47,988 nt of DNA from Candidatus Magasanikbacteria bacterium GW2011_GWA2_56_11. GTDB lineage: Bacteria; Patescibacteriota; Patescibacteriia; Magasanikbacterales; UBA922. Position 1 is the stretch's first letter; every line of letters begins with the position of its first letter. This document shows, in pieces, positions 16,675-25,472 of this stretch. The DNA is taken from the NCBI GenBank assembly GCA_001004885.1, contig LCRX01000013.1, positions 1-47,988 on the forward strand, read 5' to 3'. The position numbers and the translations under genes are program-made. The notes under the pieces are model-generated. The model saw only the letters and a list, made by a program, of their open reading frames with translations, was not told the origin of the DNA and made no database searches.

Positions 16675-16719
16675 CTTGAACTTATTGTCGCCGGCCGGGG
16701 CGGCGGCAATAAGTTCAAG
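16675..16719. repeat. Long inverted repeat next to a TTGTCCACA box
   Basis: The 19-nt arms CTTGAACTTATTGTCGCCG (16675-16693) and its complement (16701-16719) have one mismatch and a 7-nt loop. TTGTCCACA follows at 16720-16728. It is separate from the terminator just before it. Confidence 0.8.
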
Positions 16720-16756
16720 TTGTCCACAGATGTCTAACAACAGATGCGCACGGTTG

Positions 16757-16765
16757 TGCTATACT
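16757..16765 (+). promoter_or_regulatory. Extended -10 promoter (TGCTATACT)
   Basis: TG-C-TATACT 29 nt before the ATG at 16794. No good -35 lies at 17 nt, as is usual for extended -10 promoters. Confidence 0.6.
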
Positions 16766-16793
16766 ACGTCCATTAAAATTAAGTCTTCATTCT

Positions 16794-18194
16794 ATGCGCG
16801 GTAAATCATATCTTGTGTTCGCGGCGGCCGCGGGCTTGCTCCTGGCAGCGCCAGGCGTATCATGGGCGGCCACGAGCGTCGGCACCAATGTTTCTGTCGA
16901 CGGAACATTGACGGTCAACGGTAACTCCACGGTGGGCAATGCCACCTCGTCCGATGTCTTGTTCGTGAATTCGCGCATCGCCGGGTCTCTCATCCCGACT
17001 TTCAACGATTCCATCAGTCTGGGCGAGTTCGCGAGGGCCTATACCAACGTCTTCAGCTCCGGCACCATTTACGGGGCCAATCTGGACCTTGACGGCAACA
17101 CGACGCTCGGCAACGTAACCTCGTCCGATGTCGTCTACATCAATTCCCGTCTGGGCGGTTCCCTCATCCCCCGAGCGAACAACTCTTTGTCTTTGGGAGA
17201 GGGCGGCTTGGCTTTTGGGAATGTGTTTTCTTCGGGTACGCTTTATGTCAGCACCACCCAAGCCGGAGATTTCGGCGGCCCCAGGGCGCCGGTGTTTTCT
17301 TTCTCGAACGATCCCGACACTGGTCTGTACAACCGCGACGGCAGCCGGCTGGGGGTAACCATTGACGGCGTAGCCAAATTACAAGTGTCAAACACTGATT
17401 TTTCTCCTTTTCGCAACAATCGTCTGGATTTGGGGCAGTTCAGCTCCAGCACCGAGGGTCCAGGAGCGTGGAAAAATGTTTTTGCTTCCGGCACGATGTA
17501 CACGGATGAGTTGATATCCGGTGTTACCTCTACGATTACAATGACATCATCCTCCATTATCGGTTCCAGCGGTACGGCCCTCACCTTTACTATCCGGGGT
17601 ACCGCATCAGGCGCCGGCAGCAATATTATTATTCAGGCCGGTGAGGCCGGAGTTTCCGGCGCCGGCGGCAGCATCAATCTTGTGCCCGGCAGCGGCGTTG
17701 GCGGTTCGCCCGGCTTGGTTAACATCTATACATCCGGCGGCGGCAAGACTCTTTCCGGGCGATTAGGTTCGGCGGTGCAGGATGACTTCACGATTTATGG
17801 CGGCACTACCGTTAATAAAATCAGTTTCGGCCAATACAGCGGCTCGGAAGAGACCTCTTTCCGGGTAAAGATAATTGACAGCCCGGCCAACTTCCCCGAA
17901 GTAACCGGCGCTCTCACCGGCAGCAACCCCAATATCGCGGCTACCGGTACCGACGACAATATCAACCTCGATTTGGTGGCCAAAGGTTCCGGCGTCATAG
18001 CCGCCTCGAGCGGCCTCTATGTCCCGGACGGCAAGTATTTGCAGGCGGCGGACAACAACGCCGGCGCGCCGGCGGCGGGAGACTGCGATGAGGCTGGCGA
18101 GATCGGCCGGATCAGCATTGACACCACGGGCAATGCTCTCTATGTCTGCAACGGTGCCACTCGCGGCTGGGATACTATAGCTCTAACCAACTAG
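16794..18194 (+). CDS. Secreted beta-rich repeat protein resembling a phage tail-fibre stalk
   Basis: A 466-residue protein with a signal peptide (residues 1-25, ending SWAAT). It has repeated units of about 60 residues: NSTVGNATSSDVLFVNSRI, then SLGEFARAYTNVFSSGTIY, then NTTLGNVTSSDVVYINSRL, then SLGEGGLAFGNVFSSGTLY. Gly/Ser/Thr-rich short strands dominate, as in tail-fibre and trimeric adhesin shafts. The end (GRISIDTTGNALYVCNGATRGWDTI) resembles the closing domain of such fibres. A surface fibre or adhesin is inferred. It has its own promoter and terminator. Confidence 0.75.
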   Translation: MRGKSYLVFAAAAGLLLAAPGVSWAATSVGTNVSVDGTLTVNGNSTVGNATSSDVLFVNSRIAGSLIPTFNDSISLGEFARAYTNVFSSGTIYGANLDLDGNTTLGNVTSSDVVYINSRLGGSLIPRANNSLSLGEGGLAFGNVFSSGTLYVSTTQAGDFGGPRAPVFSFSNDPDTGLYNRDGSRLGVTIDGVAKLQVSNTDFSPFRNNRLDLGQFSSSTEGPGAWKNVFASGTMYTDELISGVTSTITMTSSSIIGSSGTALTFTIRGTASGAGSNIIIQAGEAGVSGAGGSINLVPGSGVGGSPGLVNIYTSGGGKTLSGRLGSAVQDDFTIYGGTTVNKISFGQYSGSEETSFRVKIIDSPANFPEVTGALTGSNPNIAATGTDDNINLDLVAKGSGVIAASSGLYVPDGKYLQAADNNAGAPAAGDCDEAGEIGRISIDTTGNALYVCNGATRGWDTIALTN

Positions 18195-18220
18195 AAAACG
18201 GTCGGCAAATCACTTGCTTG

Positions 18221-18253
18221 AAAACAGCCCTGGAATCCCAGGGCTGTTTTGTT
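18221..18253 (+). terminator. Terminator of the fibre-like protein gene
   Basis: A perfect stem AAACAGCCCTGG / CCAGGGCTGTTT with an AATC loop and a trailing TTTTG, 27 nt after the stop. Confidence 0.93.
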
Positions 18254-18260
18254 TAGCCTG

Positions 18261-18308
18261 GGACCTACTCCCAAAAATGACCCTGGAATTATTTTGGGAG
18301 TAGGTTCC
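18261..18308. repeat. Inverted repeat with the CCTACTCCCAAAA box
   Basis: GGACCTACTCCCAAAA pairs with TTTTGGGAGTAGGTTCC (one bulge). The left arm recurs as a single copy, GAACCTACTCCCAAAAATAA, at 26498-26517. Confidence 0.75.
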
Positions 18309-18418
18309 AATTGTTTTGTGCCGGCCGGAGCGATTAAATGTCAAGCTGTTGGGTTTCAATAAGTTATCAACAAACATTGACGCTCCTTTTGGCCGTAAGC
18401 TACGCTACCTTCGAGTCA

Positions 18419-18574
18419 GAATTCACAGCGAGTTTCCCCCTTTTCGGCGAAGCATGGACTGGTTTTCATGGCGCCAAAACTCGCTCTTAATAGGCTCAAA
18501 CATTGGTGCCGTGAAAATCAGTCTATGTTTCGGCTCAACTTAGGATAGAATTGTTAGTAATTCACTGTCAGTTC
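18419..18574 (+). repeat. Dispersed structured element, copy 2
   Basis: A homologue of 10342-10499. The arms 18449-18477 and 18503-18531 pair along all 29 positions when G-U pairs are allowed on the plus-strand RNA. The A-to-G and C-to-T differences from copy 1 within the left arm all give G-U pairs. The GCGAGTTT / AAACTCGC pairing is kept as well. Confidence 0.85.
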
Positions 18575-18649
18575 TCATTCGTACTTAGCGTGGCCATACG
18601 GTCGTGTTTGGCCGATTAATGATACTGCTCGATGCCTAACCCTAGCCAT

Positions 18650-21600
18650 ATGAAAAGTACAGGAAAATTATTCTCCGCCTTAACTTTATCATTAATTTTG
18701 GCCCTTTCGCTCCTGCCCGCGCTGCCTGTTTTGGCAGCCGCCTTTGTTACACTCGATGTTTTTAGCGGGCTGCCCGGCACGGTACAGGTAAGCGGGGGAG
18801 GGTGGTCTCCCGGGGAAACCGTTTCCGTCTATCTCGGTTCGGTTTCGGGAGCGCCGGCAGCCACGGCGCCGGCCGGTAGCGGGGGCTCTTTCGGCCCGCT
18901 GGCGGTGGCTGTTCCGGCCAACACGCCTCCTGGGCCGTTGTCGGTTATTGCCCTGGGATCGGTAAGCGGCGAACCGCAGTTGAATAGTTTTTATGTTCAG
19001 CCATATCTGCCGGGCATAACGGTCGCCGGAGGCGGCAACACGCCCGGTAGCTCCCTGTTAATCCACGGCCAGGGGTATGCCGCGAACGAGACGGTCCGTT
19101 TTACCCTGAATGGAGCGGACATGGGGCAGACAACGGCAGACGCGGGCGGTGCTTTCTCCGGGACGGCAACGGTGCCTTTTGTCCCTGCCGGCAACTATCT
19201 GGTGCGGGCAGAGGGCCAGTCTTCGCGCGCTGAATCGTCGGCTTACTTTTATGTCGGCGGTTTCTACCCGGGCATCACACCCTCGGCATACTACATTTTG
19301 CCGACCCAGGCGCTCAATTTTACCGGATCAGGGTTTGCTCCTGGCGAAACCGTTCAGATTACGGTGGACGGCAGCCAGACACCGCTTGGCGCTATTACAG
19401 CCGACAGCAGCGGCAGCTTCAGCTCTGCGGGCGCAGTTACGATTCCGCTTAGCCTGGCCGGTATCCGCACCTTCCGTCTGTTGGGACTTACGAGTCAGGC
19501 GCAGGCGCAAGTAGAGGTAACGGTGGGCGGATTCAACCCGCAGGTAACGCCGTCCGCCTATTTTAGTCTGCCGGGCAGTACGGTCGCGTTTTCCGGCACC
19601 GGCTTTGCCCCCGGTGAGACGGTAAAAGTGTCCGATATTCAAAGCCAGGCCGAAATGGCCCAATTTGCGGTTGATGCCGAAGGCAGTTTTACCGCTCTCG
19701 GCAGTTTCGCCATTCCCTTTGATTGGGCGCCAGGCGGCCGCACGCTGAGGCTGAGCGGACAGGTCGGCGGGGGAGAGACTGACGTAACCTTTGTAGTCGG
19801 GCAATTCAATTCATTGGTCTCGCCTTCGGCGTACCTGGTTGTGGCCGGACAAGACCTTACATTCTCCGGGGATGGTTTCGCGGCCGGAGAAACCGTGCGG
19901 GTAACGGAGAGCGGACACCCTGATGTGCTCGCGAACATAACGGCTGACGGGAACGGTAGTTTTGCCGCGGCCGGTGCTTTCACCGTGCCCTTCGCCTGGG
20001 CCGACACCAGCCGCAGCTTCAAATTGACCGGGCAAACCAGCCGTACCGAGGCTGCCGTTACGATTACGGTCGCGCAGTTTGTGCCCCTGGCGACTCCTTC
20101 GGATTATTATCTCCTGCCCGGCAGCCAAATCTCGTTTTTCGGGTCCGGTTTTGCCGCTCTCGAAAACATCACGGTTACGCGCGCCGGAGAAGCTGCGCCT
20201 TTGGCCGAGATTACGGCCGACGCCGGCGGCGGCTTTCAGAACGCAGGGTCGTTCGCGGTCCCGTTTGCCTGGAGCGGCCAGCAGACGCTTGTCCTCGCCG
20301 GCCAGATGAGCGGCGCCACGCTCGAGATGCTGATTACAGCTTCGGCGTTCAACCCACAGATAAGCCCTTCTTCATTCTATGTTAAGCCTGGAGAAAGCGT
20401 AACGCTGTCCGGCACCGGCTTTGCGGCCAACGAGCCGGTGAATGTCAGCCTGGCGGGCGGAAAGACAGTGGCGGTAACGGCGGACGCGGCCGGATCTTTT
20501 GCCGCTGCCGGCCCTTTTCCGGCCGGCCAAGGGGGGACGACGCTCCATCTGGCGGCAGCCGGCGTAAATAGCGCGGCCAAAGCCGAAGTCGATGTTCCGG
20601 TAGGCGGCTTGTACCCGGAGATAACTCCGGACCAATGGTATGTCCCGTCCGGGAGAAACATCCTGTTCTCCGGTTACGGTTTCGCGCCGGAAGAAGACGT
20701 TATTTTGACCGGCGAAGGCAATACTGTCATGGCCACTATACTGACGGATCTGGCCGGCGCCTTCACTAACCTGCTCGTCAAAACCGGTTTTGGCGGCAAC
20801 CGGCAGTCTGTCTACGCCTTTAGAGGCACCATGAGCGGAGCCGCGGCCGAGGCGGCCATAACCATGGCCGGCTTGCAGCCGTACGTATCGCTAAATACCT
20901 ATTACGCTGCTCCGGGCACGGCCGTACTTCTTTCCGGCACCGGCTTTGCGGCCGACGAGCCGGTTACGATTACTTTGGGTTCGGCGACGGTCTACGCCGC
21001 CGCGGATGAGGCGGGCAATGTTACCGCCGCGCCGATCACGATTCCATTCGATGCTACCGGGACGGCCGTGTCGGTTACCGCGCTCGGAGATAACAGCGGG
21101 GCGAGCGGGTCAACGTTTTTGACCCTGGCTCCGTTTACTCCACAGGTCATGCCGAGTACCTGGTATACGGCACCCGGCTCTAATTTGACCTTTACCGGCA
21201 GCGGATTCGCCCCGGGCGAGGCGGTAGCCGTCGCGATCGGTAACGCCGCCGTGGCCGCGGTAAACGCCGACGAGTCCGGCGGTTTCATCACGGAGCCGAT
21301 CAAGATCCCCTTCGGTTCGGCCGCGGCCGATTTCTCGTTTACCGGTAACATTAGTCATGGGGTCGCCACGGTTCCCGTTTCTTTGGCCGAGTTGCACCCC
21401 GGGATCGCTCTTTCCACGTATTACGACCCGGGCGGCACGCCGCTTACTATCCATGGCTTTGGTTTTGTGAGCGTAGAGCCGGTTATCATCGCTTTTGGCG
21501 GGCAAACTCTGGGCACCGCCCTCTCCGATGACGCGGGTAATTTACGCGGGTGCGCCGGGCGCGGCGGTCAATTTTATCGGCTTCGGCTACCTGCCGGGGG

Positions 21601-21794
21601 AAACCGTCGCGATTACCACCGACCGGACAGGCGCGGGCGTAGTGCATAGCTTTGGCGTTGACGCTATGGGCAACTTCAACGATTCCGGATTCACCCTACC
21701 GGCGGACTTTGCCGAGGGTCTGGTAACCATAACTATTAGCGGTGAGCGCAGCTTTGCCCCGGCCAGTATTCAGTACTATGTTACCGGTGGTTAG
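18650..21794 (+). CDS. Secreted 12-module Ig-like repeat protein, frame-shifted with one module broken
   Basis: Signal peptide at residues 1-30 (ALPVLAAA). Tandem modules of about 90 residues follow, each opening with a version of PSAYY..PG and then GTGFAPGETVxV. Ten whole modules and parts of two more can be counted. In the main frame the last module breaks near 21540 (SDDAGN, then nonsense to a stop at 21649). The true continuation (APGAAVNFIGFGYLPGETV, ending QYYVTGG) is in another frame to 21794. Compared with the other modules about 47 residues are missing at the join. The fold is probably Ig/IPT-like and the protein a surface stalk; function is inferred only. The ATG at 18650 gives the best signal peptide; 18632 is an in-frame alternative. 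Confidence 0.8.
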
Positions 21795-21825
21795 GGGCCT
21801 TGGCCACGGTTGATCGCGATTACGG

Positions 21826-21855
21826 AAAACCTGCCGCTTGGAGCGGCAGGTTTTG
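21826..21855 (+). terminator. Terminator of the Ig-like repeat protein gene
   Basis: A perfect stem AAAACCTGCCGC / GCGGCAGGTTTT with a 5-nt loop, 31 nt after the stop at 21794. Confidence 0.92.
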
Positions 21856-21887
21856 GCTAAATTGAGACAAAAAAATGTTTAATATCC

Positions 21888-21916
21888 TTGACAAACAGCC
21901 CTTTTGTTGGTATAGT
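21888..21916 (+). promoter_or_regulatory. Promoter TTGACA-17-TATAGT
   Basis: A consensus -35 and near-consensus -10 with 17 nt between. Transcription begins near 21923, so start codons before that are excluded, including an ATG at 21875. The leader is about 110 nt. Confidence 0.88.
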
Positions 21917-22031
21917 TGGCCATCCTCTGCGGTGAATACTCGTGCGAGGCCAAGAGCAGGTAAACGTTGCCTTTTCTTTGCCCCGCATCTCGGTTGGTCC
22001 CGAGCTCTGTCACCAAAAGGAGGCTATTATC

Positions 22032-23029
22032 GTGCGTTCGCTGATCGCTATTATTTTTTTTTCTCGCTCGGCTGCTCCGACACGGAGAAGGCCTGCCCGT
22101 CCGGCCAAGAAGCCGATCCGGGTTCGCCCGATGTCGGGATCGGCGCCGGCCCGGACGCCGGCCTGGCCGAAGACTCCGGTCCGGAGCTCGACTATGGCAC
22201 TCCGGTTCTGGGGGCGGACATCGCCACCGTTCCCGACTACGACGGGCGAGCTGACCAGGAGGGTTCGGCTCCGTCTTACCACTGTTCGTACCCGCTCAAT
22301 ACCTGTCCGTGCGTCGGCATCGTCTGCCTGTACTGCCACCCGGACGGTACTTGTCTCACCGAGCCCGAGTGCGTCAGCGACGAGGGCTGCGATGACGGCA
22401 ACGCTTGTGTCGCGGACCAGTGCGTGTCCGGCCAGTGCGCGCACCAGGCGATCGACGGGTGCGTCCCGTGCACCTCCCTCGAGGAGTGCGGGTACAATGG
22501 CGGTACTAACGGCATTCCGCACTACGGATACACGTGCGACACCGGCCTGGGCAGGTGCGTGCCGCCCGAGGACGAATGCCAGACGGACGCAGACTGCGAG
22601 GACGGCGACCCGTGCACCCCCAACGTGTGCACGATCGCCTCCCAGGCCGGCGGCGCCAAAGCGTGCGGGGTAAGCATCCCGTACAACTATTGCACCTGCC
22701 TGAGCGACATCGACTGCTACTGGACCGAGAAGCAGACCTGTTCGGAGGGGAAGGTCTGCGTCGACGGCGTCCTCTCGGAGAAAGTCGGCGACGGCAACAT
22801 CTGCGCGTCCGTCGCCGATTGCATCGGTTCCGTCTGGGGTCCGTACTGCGTCCCCAACGAGCCGGACCCGATCGGCAATCTCTGCCAGGAGTGCGTCCAA
22901 AACGATGCCGACGGCAATGGCGTCGACGACGGCTGCCCGGCCGAGCGCCCGCGCTGCTCTTGGGGCTTGTGGGGCTGGCCCGACGAGGGCGTGCCCTACC
23001 GGAGCATCTACATGTGTCAGGAGGAGTAG
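22032..23029 (+). CDS. Cys-rich EGF-like lipoprotein, signal peptide out of frame at a T9 tract
   Basis: A strong SD (AAGGAGG at 22017-22023) lies 8 nt before GTG 22032. The first codons read MRSLIAII, then enter nine T (22054-22062). One extra T would give a lipoprotein signal ending FFFSLGC and join the 300-residue mature part (SDTEKACPSG... to a stop at 23029). The mature part has many cysteines in repeats such as CDDGNACVADQCVSGQC and DADCEDGDPCTPNVC, typical of myxobacterial-style Cys-rich surface proteins. Codons end almost always in C or G, unlike neighbouring genes, and the SD/GTG start is also unusual here, so transfer is likely. The frame break may be a sequencing error, slippage or phase variation. 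Confidence 0.75.
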
Positions 23030-23103
23030 TCCTAACCGCAGGCGAATGGCCCCAGGGGCCAAAGCCTCGTTCTTTCCCGCCGACTTTTTCTGTCGGCGAA
23101 CTT

Positions 23104-23135
23104 CAAAAACACACCAGGCGTCTGGTGTGTTTTTG
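23104..23135 (+). terminator. Terminator of the Cys-rich lipoprotein gene
   Basis: Perfect 14-nt arms CAAAAACACACCAG / CTGGTGTGTTTTTG with a GCGT loop. Confidence 0.92.
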
Positions 23136-23220
23136 TCTGCGGAGTGTCGGGTTTACTTATGTACCGGCCTAAAGATGAGAGAGAAAAAATCCGAATAGTC
23201 GGGAGTTTTTAATTTGCCCA

Positions 23221-23252
23221 AAAAGCCGGCGAAATTGATGACGCCGGTCTTG
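23221..23252 (-). terminator. Terminator of the ABC-F gene
   Basis: Read on the minus strand: CCGGCG, 10-nt loop, CGCCGG, then CTTTTT. It lies just past the ABC-F stop at 23306. Confidence 0.75.
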
Positions 23253-23305
23253 TTACTCGCCCCCGTTGATCCCAGATACTGCTATCGATTTTTGTCGCCG
23301 ATTTT

Positions 23306-24778
23306 TCAGCGGTCCAAGTCCAATTCCTGGGTAATGGCAATGCGCTCCATAAACTCGGGCATGTGGGATACCAAAATGACCGCACCGCCGAACTCGTCGA
23401 TAGCTTTGGCGATAACCGGCAGGTGGCGGAAGTTGATGTGGTTGGTGGGTTCGTCGAGAATCAAGAGGCCGGGTTTTTGCAGGACAAAGCGGGCGTAGCA
23501 GAGCAGTCCTTTTTGGCCTTCGGAGAGCGAGCCGACGGAGTTTTTGATGAGTTCGGCCGTAAGTAAAAACCGGGCCCCTGTGGCGTAGATGGTCTGGTTG
23601 TCCGGTTTGGGCATCATCTCCGCGAGTGAGTCATAGACGGTTTGGCCAAAATCAAGACCGGAAAAGTCCTGGCGATAGTAGCCGACTTTTATTCCCTCGC
23701 TGATCCGGCCGCCGCCGGCTTCGCCCATGGCCAGAGCCTTGAGGAGCGTGCTTTTGCCGCTGCCGTTGGGTCCAACGATTCGCAGCCGGTCTTTTTTCCA
23801 CAATTTAACGGCCGCCGGCTTTTCCCGCCGCTCGTGATTTTTGATAATCCCGACGGATGAAATCTCCACGACTACCTCGGACCAGGGTTGCGCCGGAATG
23901 GTGAATTCGCGGATAGTCTTGTCATCGCGTTTTACTTCTACCATATTTTCTTCATCTTCCGCCACCTCTTCTTTTAGTTTGCTCGCCAGCCGGCGCATCT
24001 TGCCGCCCTTGTGCGCGAAGAAATTCACCTTGTCCTTGCGATCCTGGATGTTGCGCCGCAGTTGCGCGTTCTTTTTTTCTTCGCGTTCAATTTGGGCCGC
24101 GATCTGCTCGACCACGTCAAAATAATTGCCCACGTACTGCTCCACTTTTTTTGTCTGGAGGTCAACGTTCAAAACGCCGTCCGTAAAGGCGTTTAGAAAA
24201 TTCGCGTCGTGGGAAATTACGATCACGGTCTGGTCGTAAGTCATGAGGAATCCCGTCAGATGCTCGATCCCGGACGCGTCCAGGTTGTTGGTCGGTTCGT
24301 CCAAAAGCAAAATATCCGGTTTTTGGATGAGGGCGTAGGCCAAAAGCAGCCGCGCCTGCTGGCCGCCGGACAATTCTCTTATTTTTTTGGCGAGCGGAAC
24401 GGACAGGTCAACCACGGACAAAACATCGGCGATCAATTTTTCCAGATTATATTTTTTTTCACCAAACGCGGCGGCAAAATACTCGCTAATGGTGCGGTCA
24501 AAAAAATGTTTGGGCATCACCTGGAGCGCGATGCCGATAGAAGCGCCGCCGCGGATGTGCACGGAACCTTCGTCCGGCCGGAGAGTTTCCACCGCGTCTA
24601 AATTCGCCGCGCCGCAGATTAGTTTGAAGATTGTGCTTTTGCCGGCGCCGTTTTGGCCCATGATGGTGATTTTCGCGTCTTCACGCACCGAAAAATTCGC
24701 CGCTTCCAAAATGGGCTTATCCGGAGTGTAATGAAACGAGACATTGTCAAAGCGGATGATGACGTTGCCGGCGGACAT
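23306..24778 (-). CDS. ABC-F family ATPase
   Basis: A 490-residue soluble protein with two ABC domains and no membrane segments. The first half has Walker A GQNGAGKST, signature LSGGQQARL and Walker B DILLLDEPTNNLD. A charged linker follows (REEKKNAQLRRNI...). The second half has Walker A GPNGSGKST, signature LSEGQKGLL and Walker B GLLILDEPTNH. ABC-F proteins bind the ribosomal E site and rescue or regulate translation; some give antibiotic resistance. The start at 24778 (MSAGNVIIRF) was chosen because the promoter on the minus strand would start transcription near 24794, after the longer start at 24829. Divergent from a small transcript. Confidence 0.93.
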   Translation of the reverse strand: MSAGNVIIRFDNVSFHYTPDKPILEAANFSVREDAKITIMGQNGAGKSTIFKLICGAANLDAVETLRPDEGSVHIRGGASIGIALQVMPKHFFDRTISEYFAAAFGEKKYNLEKLIADVLSVVDLSVPLAKKIRELSGGQQARLLLAYALIQKPDILLLDEPTNNLDASGIEHLTGFLMTYDQTVIVISHDANFLNAFTDGVLNVDLQTKKVEQYVGNYFDVVEQIAAQIEREEKKNAQLRRNIQDRKDKVNFFAHKGGKMRRLASKLKEEVAEDEENMVEVKRDDKTIREFTIPAQPWSEVVVEISSVGIIKNHERREKPAAVKLWKKDRLRIVGPNGSGKSTLLKALAMGEAGGGRISEGIKVGYYRQDFSGLDFGQTVYDSLAEMMPKPDNQTIYATGARFLLTAELIKNSVGSLSEGQKGLLCYARFVLQKPGLLILDEPTNHINFRHLPVIAKAIDEFGGAVILVSHMPEFMERIAITQELDLDR

Positions 24779-24800
24779 AATTGCGCGGTAAGGGGCCGCT

Positions 24801-24829
24801 ATTATAGCGGTTTGAAAAGTTTTTGTCAA
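24801..24829 (-). promoter_or_regulatory. ABC-F promoter (TTGACA-17-TATAAT, minus strand)
   Basis: A perfect consensus on the minus strand: -35 at 24829-24824, -10 at 24806-24801, 17-nt spacer. It gives a leader of about 16 nt. Confidence 0.9.
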
Positions 24830-24840
24830 TGAGGTACACT
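24812..24840 (+). promoter_or_regulatory. Divergent promoter (TTGAAA-17-TACACT)
   Basis: The -35 TTGAAA is at 24812-24817 and the -10 TACACT at 24835-24840. It overlaps the ABC-F promoter on the other strand, so the two units probably interfere. Confidence 0.65.
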
Positions 24841-24880
24841 GGCTAATGCTTGGGCAAATTTACGCGTTAAACAAAATATT

Positions 24881-25021
24881 ATGGGCATGAACGTGAATAA
24901 AATCAGACACGCCGGCAGAATCGGCCGGCAGAAGATGTCGGGAGTCCGCGCCGGCGCGAAGAAGGGCGGACAGAAGCTTCGGGTATCGCTGGCGGGCCTG
25001 AATAAAAAAACACCGCGATAG
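24881..25021 (+). CDS. Possible 46-residue basic protein, or a non-coding transcript
   Basis: A short ORF starting MGMNVNKIRHAGRIG and rich in Lys, Arg and Gly. It lies between a good promoter and a very strong terminator. The stop codon falls in the terminator loop and stem, and there is no SD, so the transcript may equally be a small RNA of about 190 nt. I do not recognise the peptide. The composition (pI strongly basic) would suit an RNA- or ribosome-binding protein, but this is only a guess. Confidence 0.35.
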   Translation: MGMNVNKIRHAGRIGRQKMSGVRAGAKKGGQKLRVSLAGLNKKTPR

Positions 25022-25042
25022 CGGTGTTTTTTTATTCAGGCC
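24995..25042 (+). terminator. Very long terminator hairpin
   Basis: Perfect 22-nt arms (inner part AAAACACCGC / GCGGTGTTTT) around GATA, with T7 in the right arm. Confidence 0.9.
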
Positions 25043-25472
25043 TGTACCGGATTCTAATTTGTTCGCGATGGAGCGCGCCATCCGCCTGCCGCTTGGCTGC
25101 TCGCGTAGCCGACCCGTTTGAAACCCGACAATTTCCAAATATTTTCCGGGAGAATGGGCTGATCTTGATTTCTTTGCGCGCCTTGGGCGGAGGTGAACCG
25201 GTCGCGAGGATAGATTTTAAGTAGTTTTAGCTAAATAATGGCGTAATATATATACTTATACTGGACAAAATATTTTTTTGTGATATATTGTTCTGTTAAG
25301 ATAGCCGAGTTTTAAAGTATATTATTGCCCTTTACACTCAAATTGAATTAGCCGCTTGATCCAGTTTTTTCGCGGACAACACCTTGTCCGCGGAAAAACT
25401 GGATCAAGTAGCCTTGGGGCGAAAGATCGAGGGAAAACCGCTACTAACAGTTACTAACAGTGAGGCAGCACC
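25043..25472. other. Intergenic region, A/T-rich, with promoter-like boxes and a long palindrome
   Basis: No gene is seen. A probable promoter is TGGACA (25262-25267), 16 nt, TATATT (25284-25289). A 54-nt near-perfect palindrome follows in the leader, and a duplicated ACTAACAGT lies just before the next start codon. Confidence 0.5.
25355..25408. repeat. 54-nt near-perfect palindrome in the leader of the 25473 gene
   Basis: 25-nt arms beginning CTTGATCCAG (25355-25379) and ending CTGGATCAAG (25384-25408), one mismatch, CACC loop. It would form a very stable RNA hairpin 65 nt before the start codon. Confidence 0.85.

Larger units (their letters stand above)
18195..18649. other. Intergenic region with terminator, inverted repeat and structured repeat copy 2
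   Basis: No gene is supported. A terminator lies at 18221-18253, an inverted repeat at 18261-18308 and the second copy of the dispersed element at 18419-18574, followed by the leader of the Ig-like protein gene. Confidence 0.6.

Noticed and set aside
13548-16793. Replication origin
   Set aside because: Only two isolated DnaA-type nonamers 3 kb apart, no cluster, no dnaA or dnaN, no unwinding element.
22010-23062. 350-codon minus-strand frame
   Set aside because: Antisense of the Cys-rich lipoprotein gene. It is Ala/Val/Asp-rich with no signal or motif, while the plus strand has promoter, SD and conserved Cys pattern.
24860-25138. 92-codon minus-strand ORF
   Set aside because: It spans the small plus-strand transcript and its terminator hairpin, with no promoter or domain.
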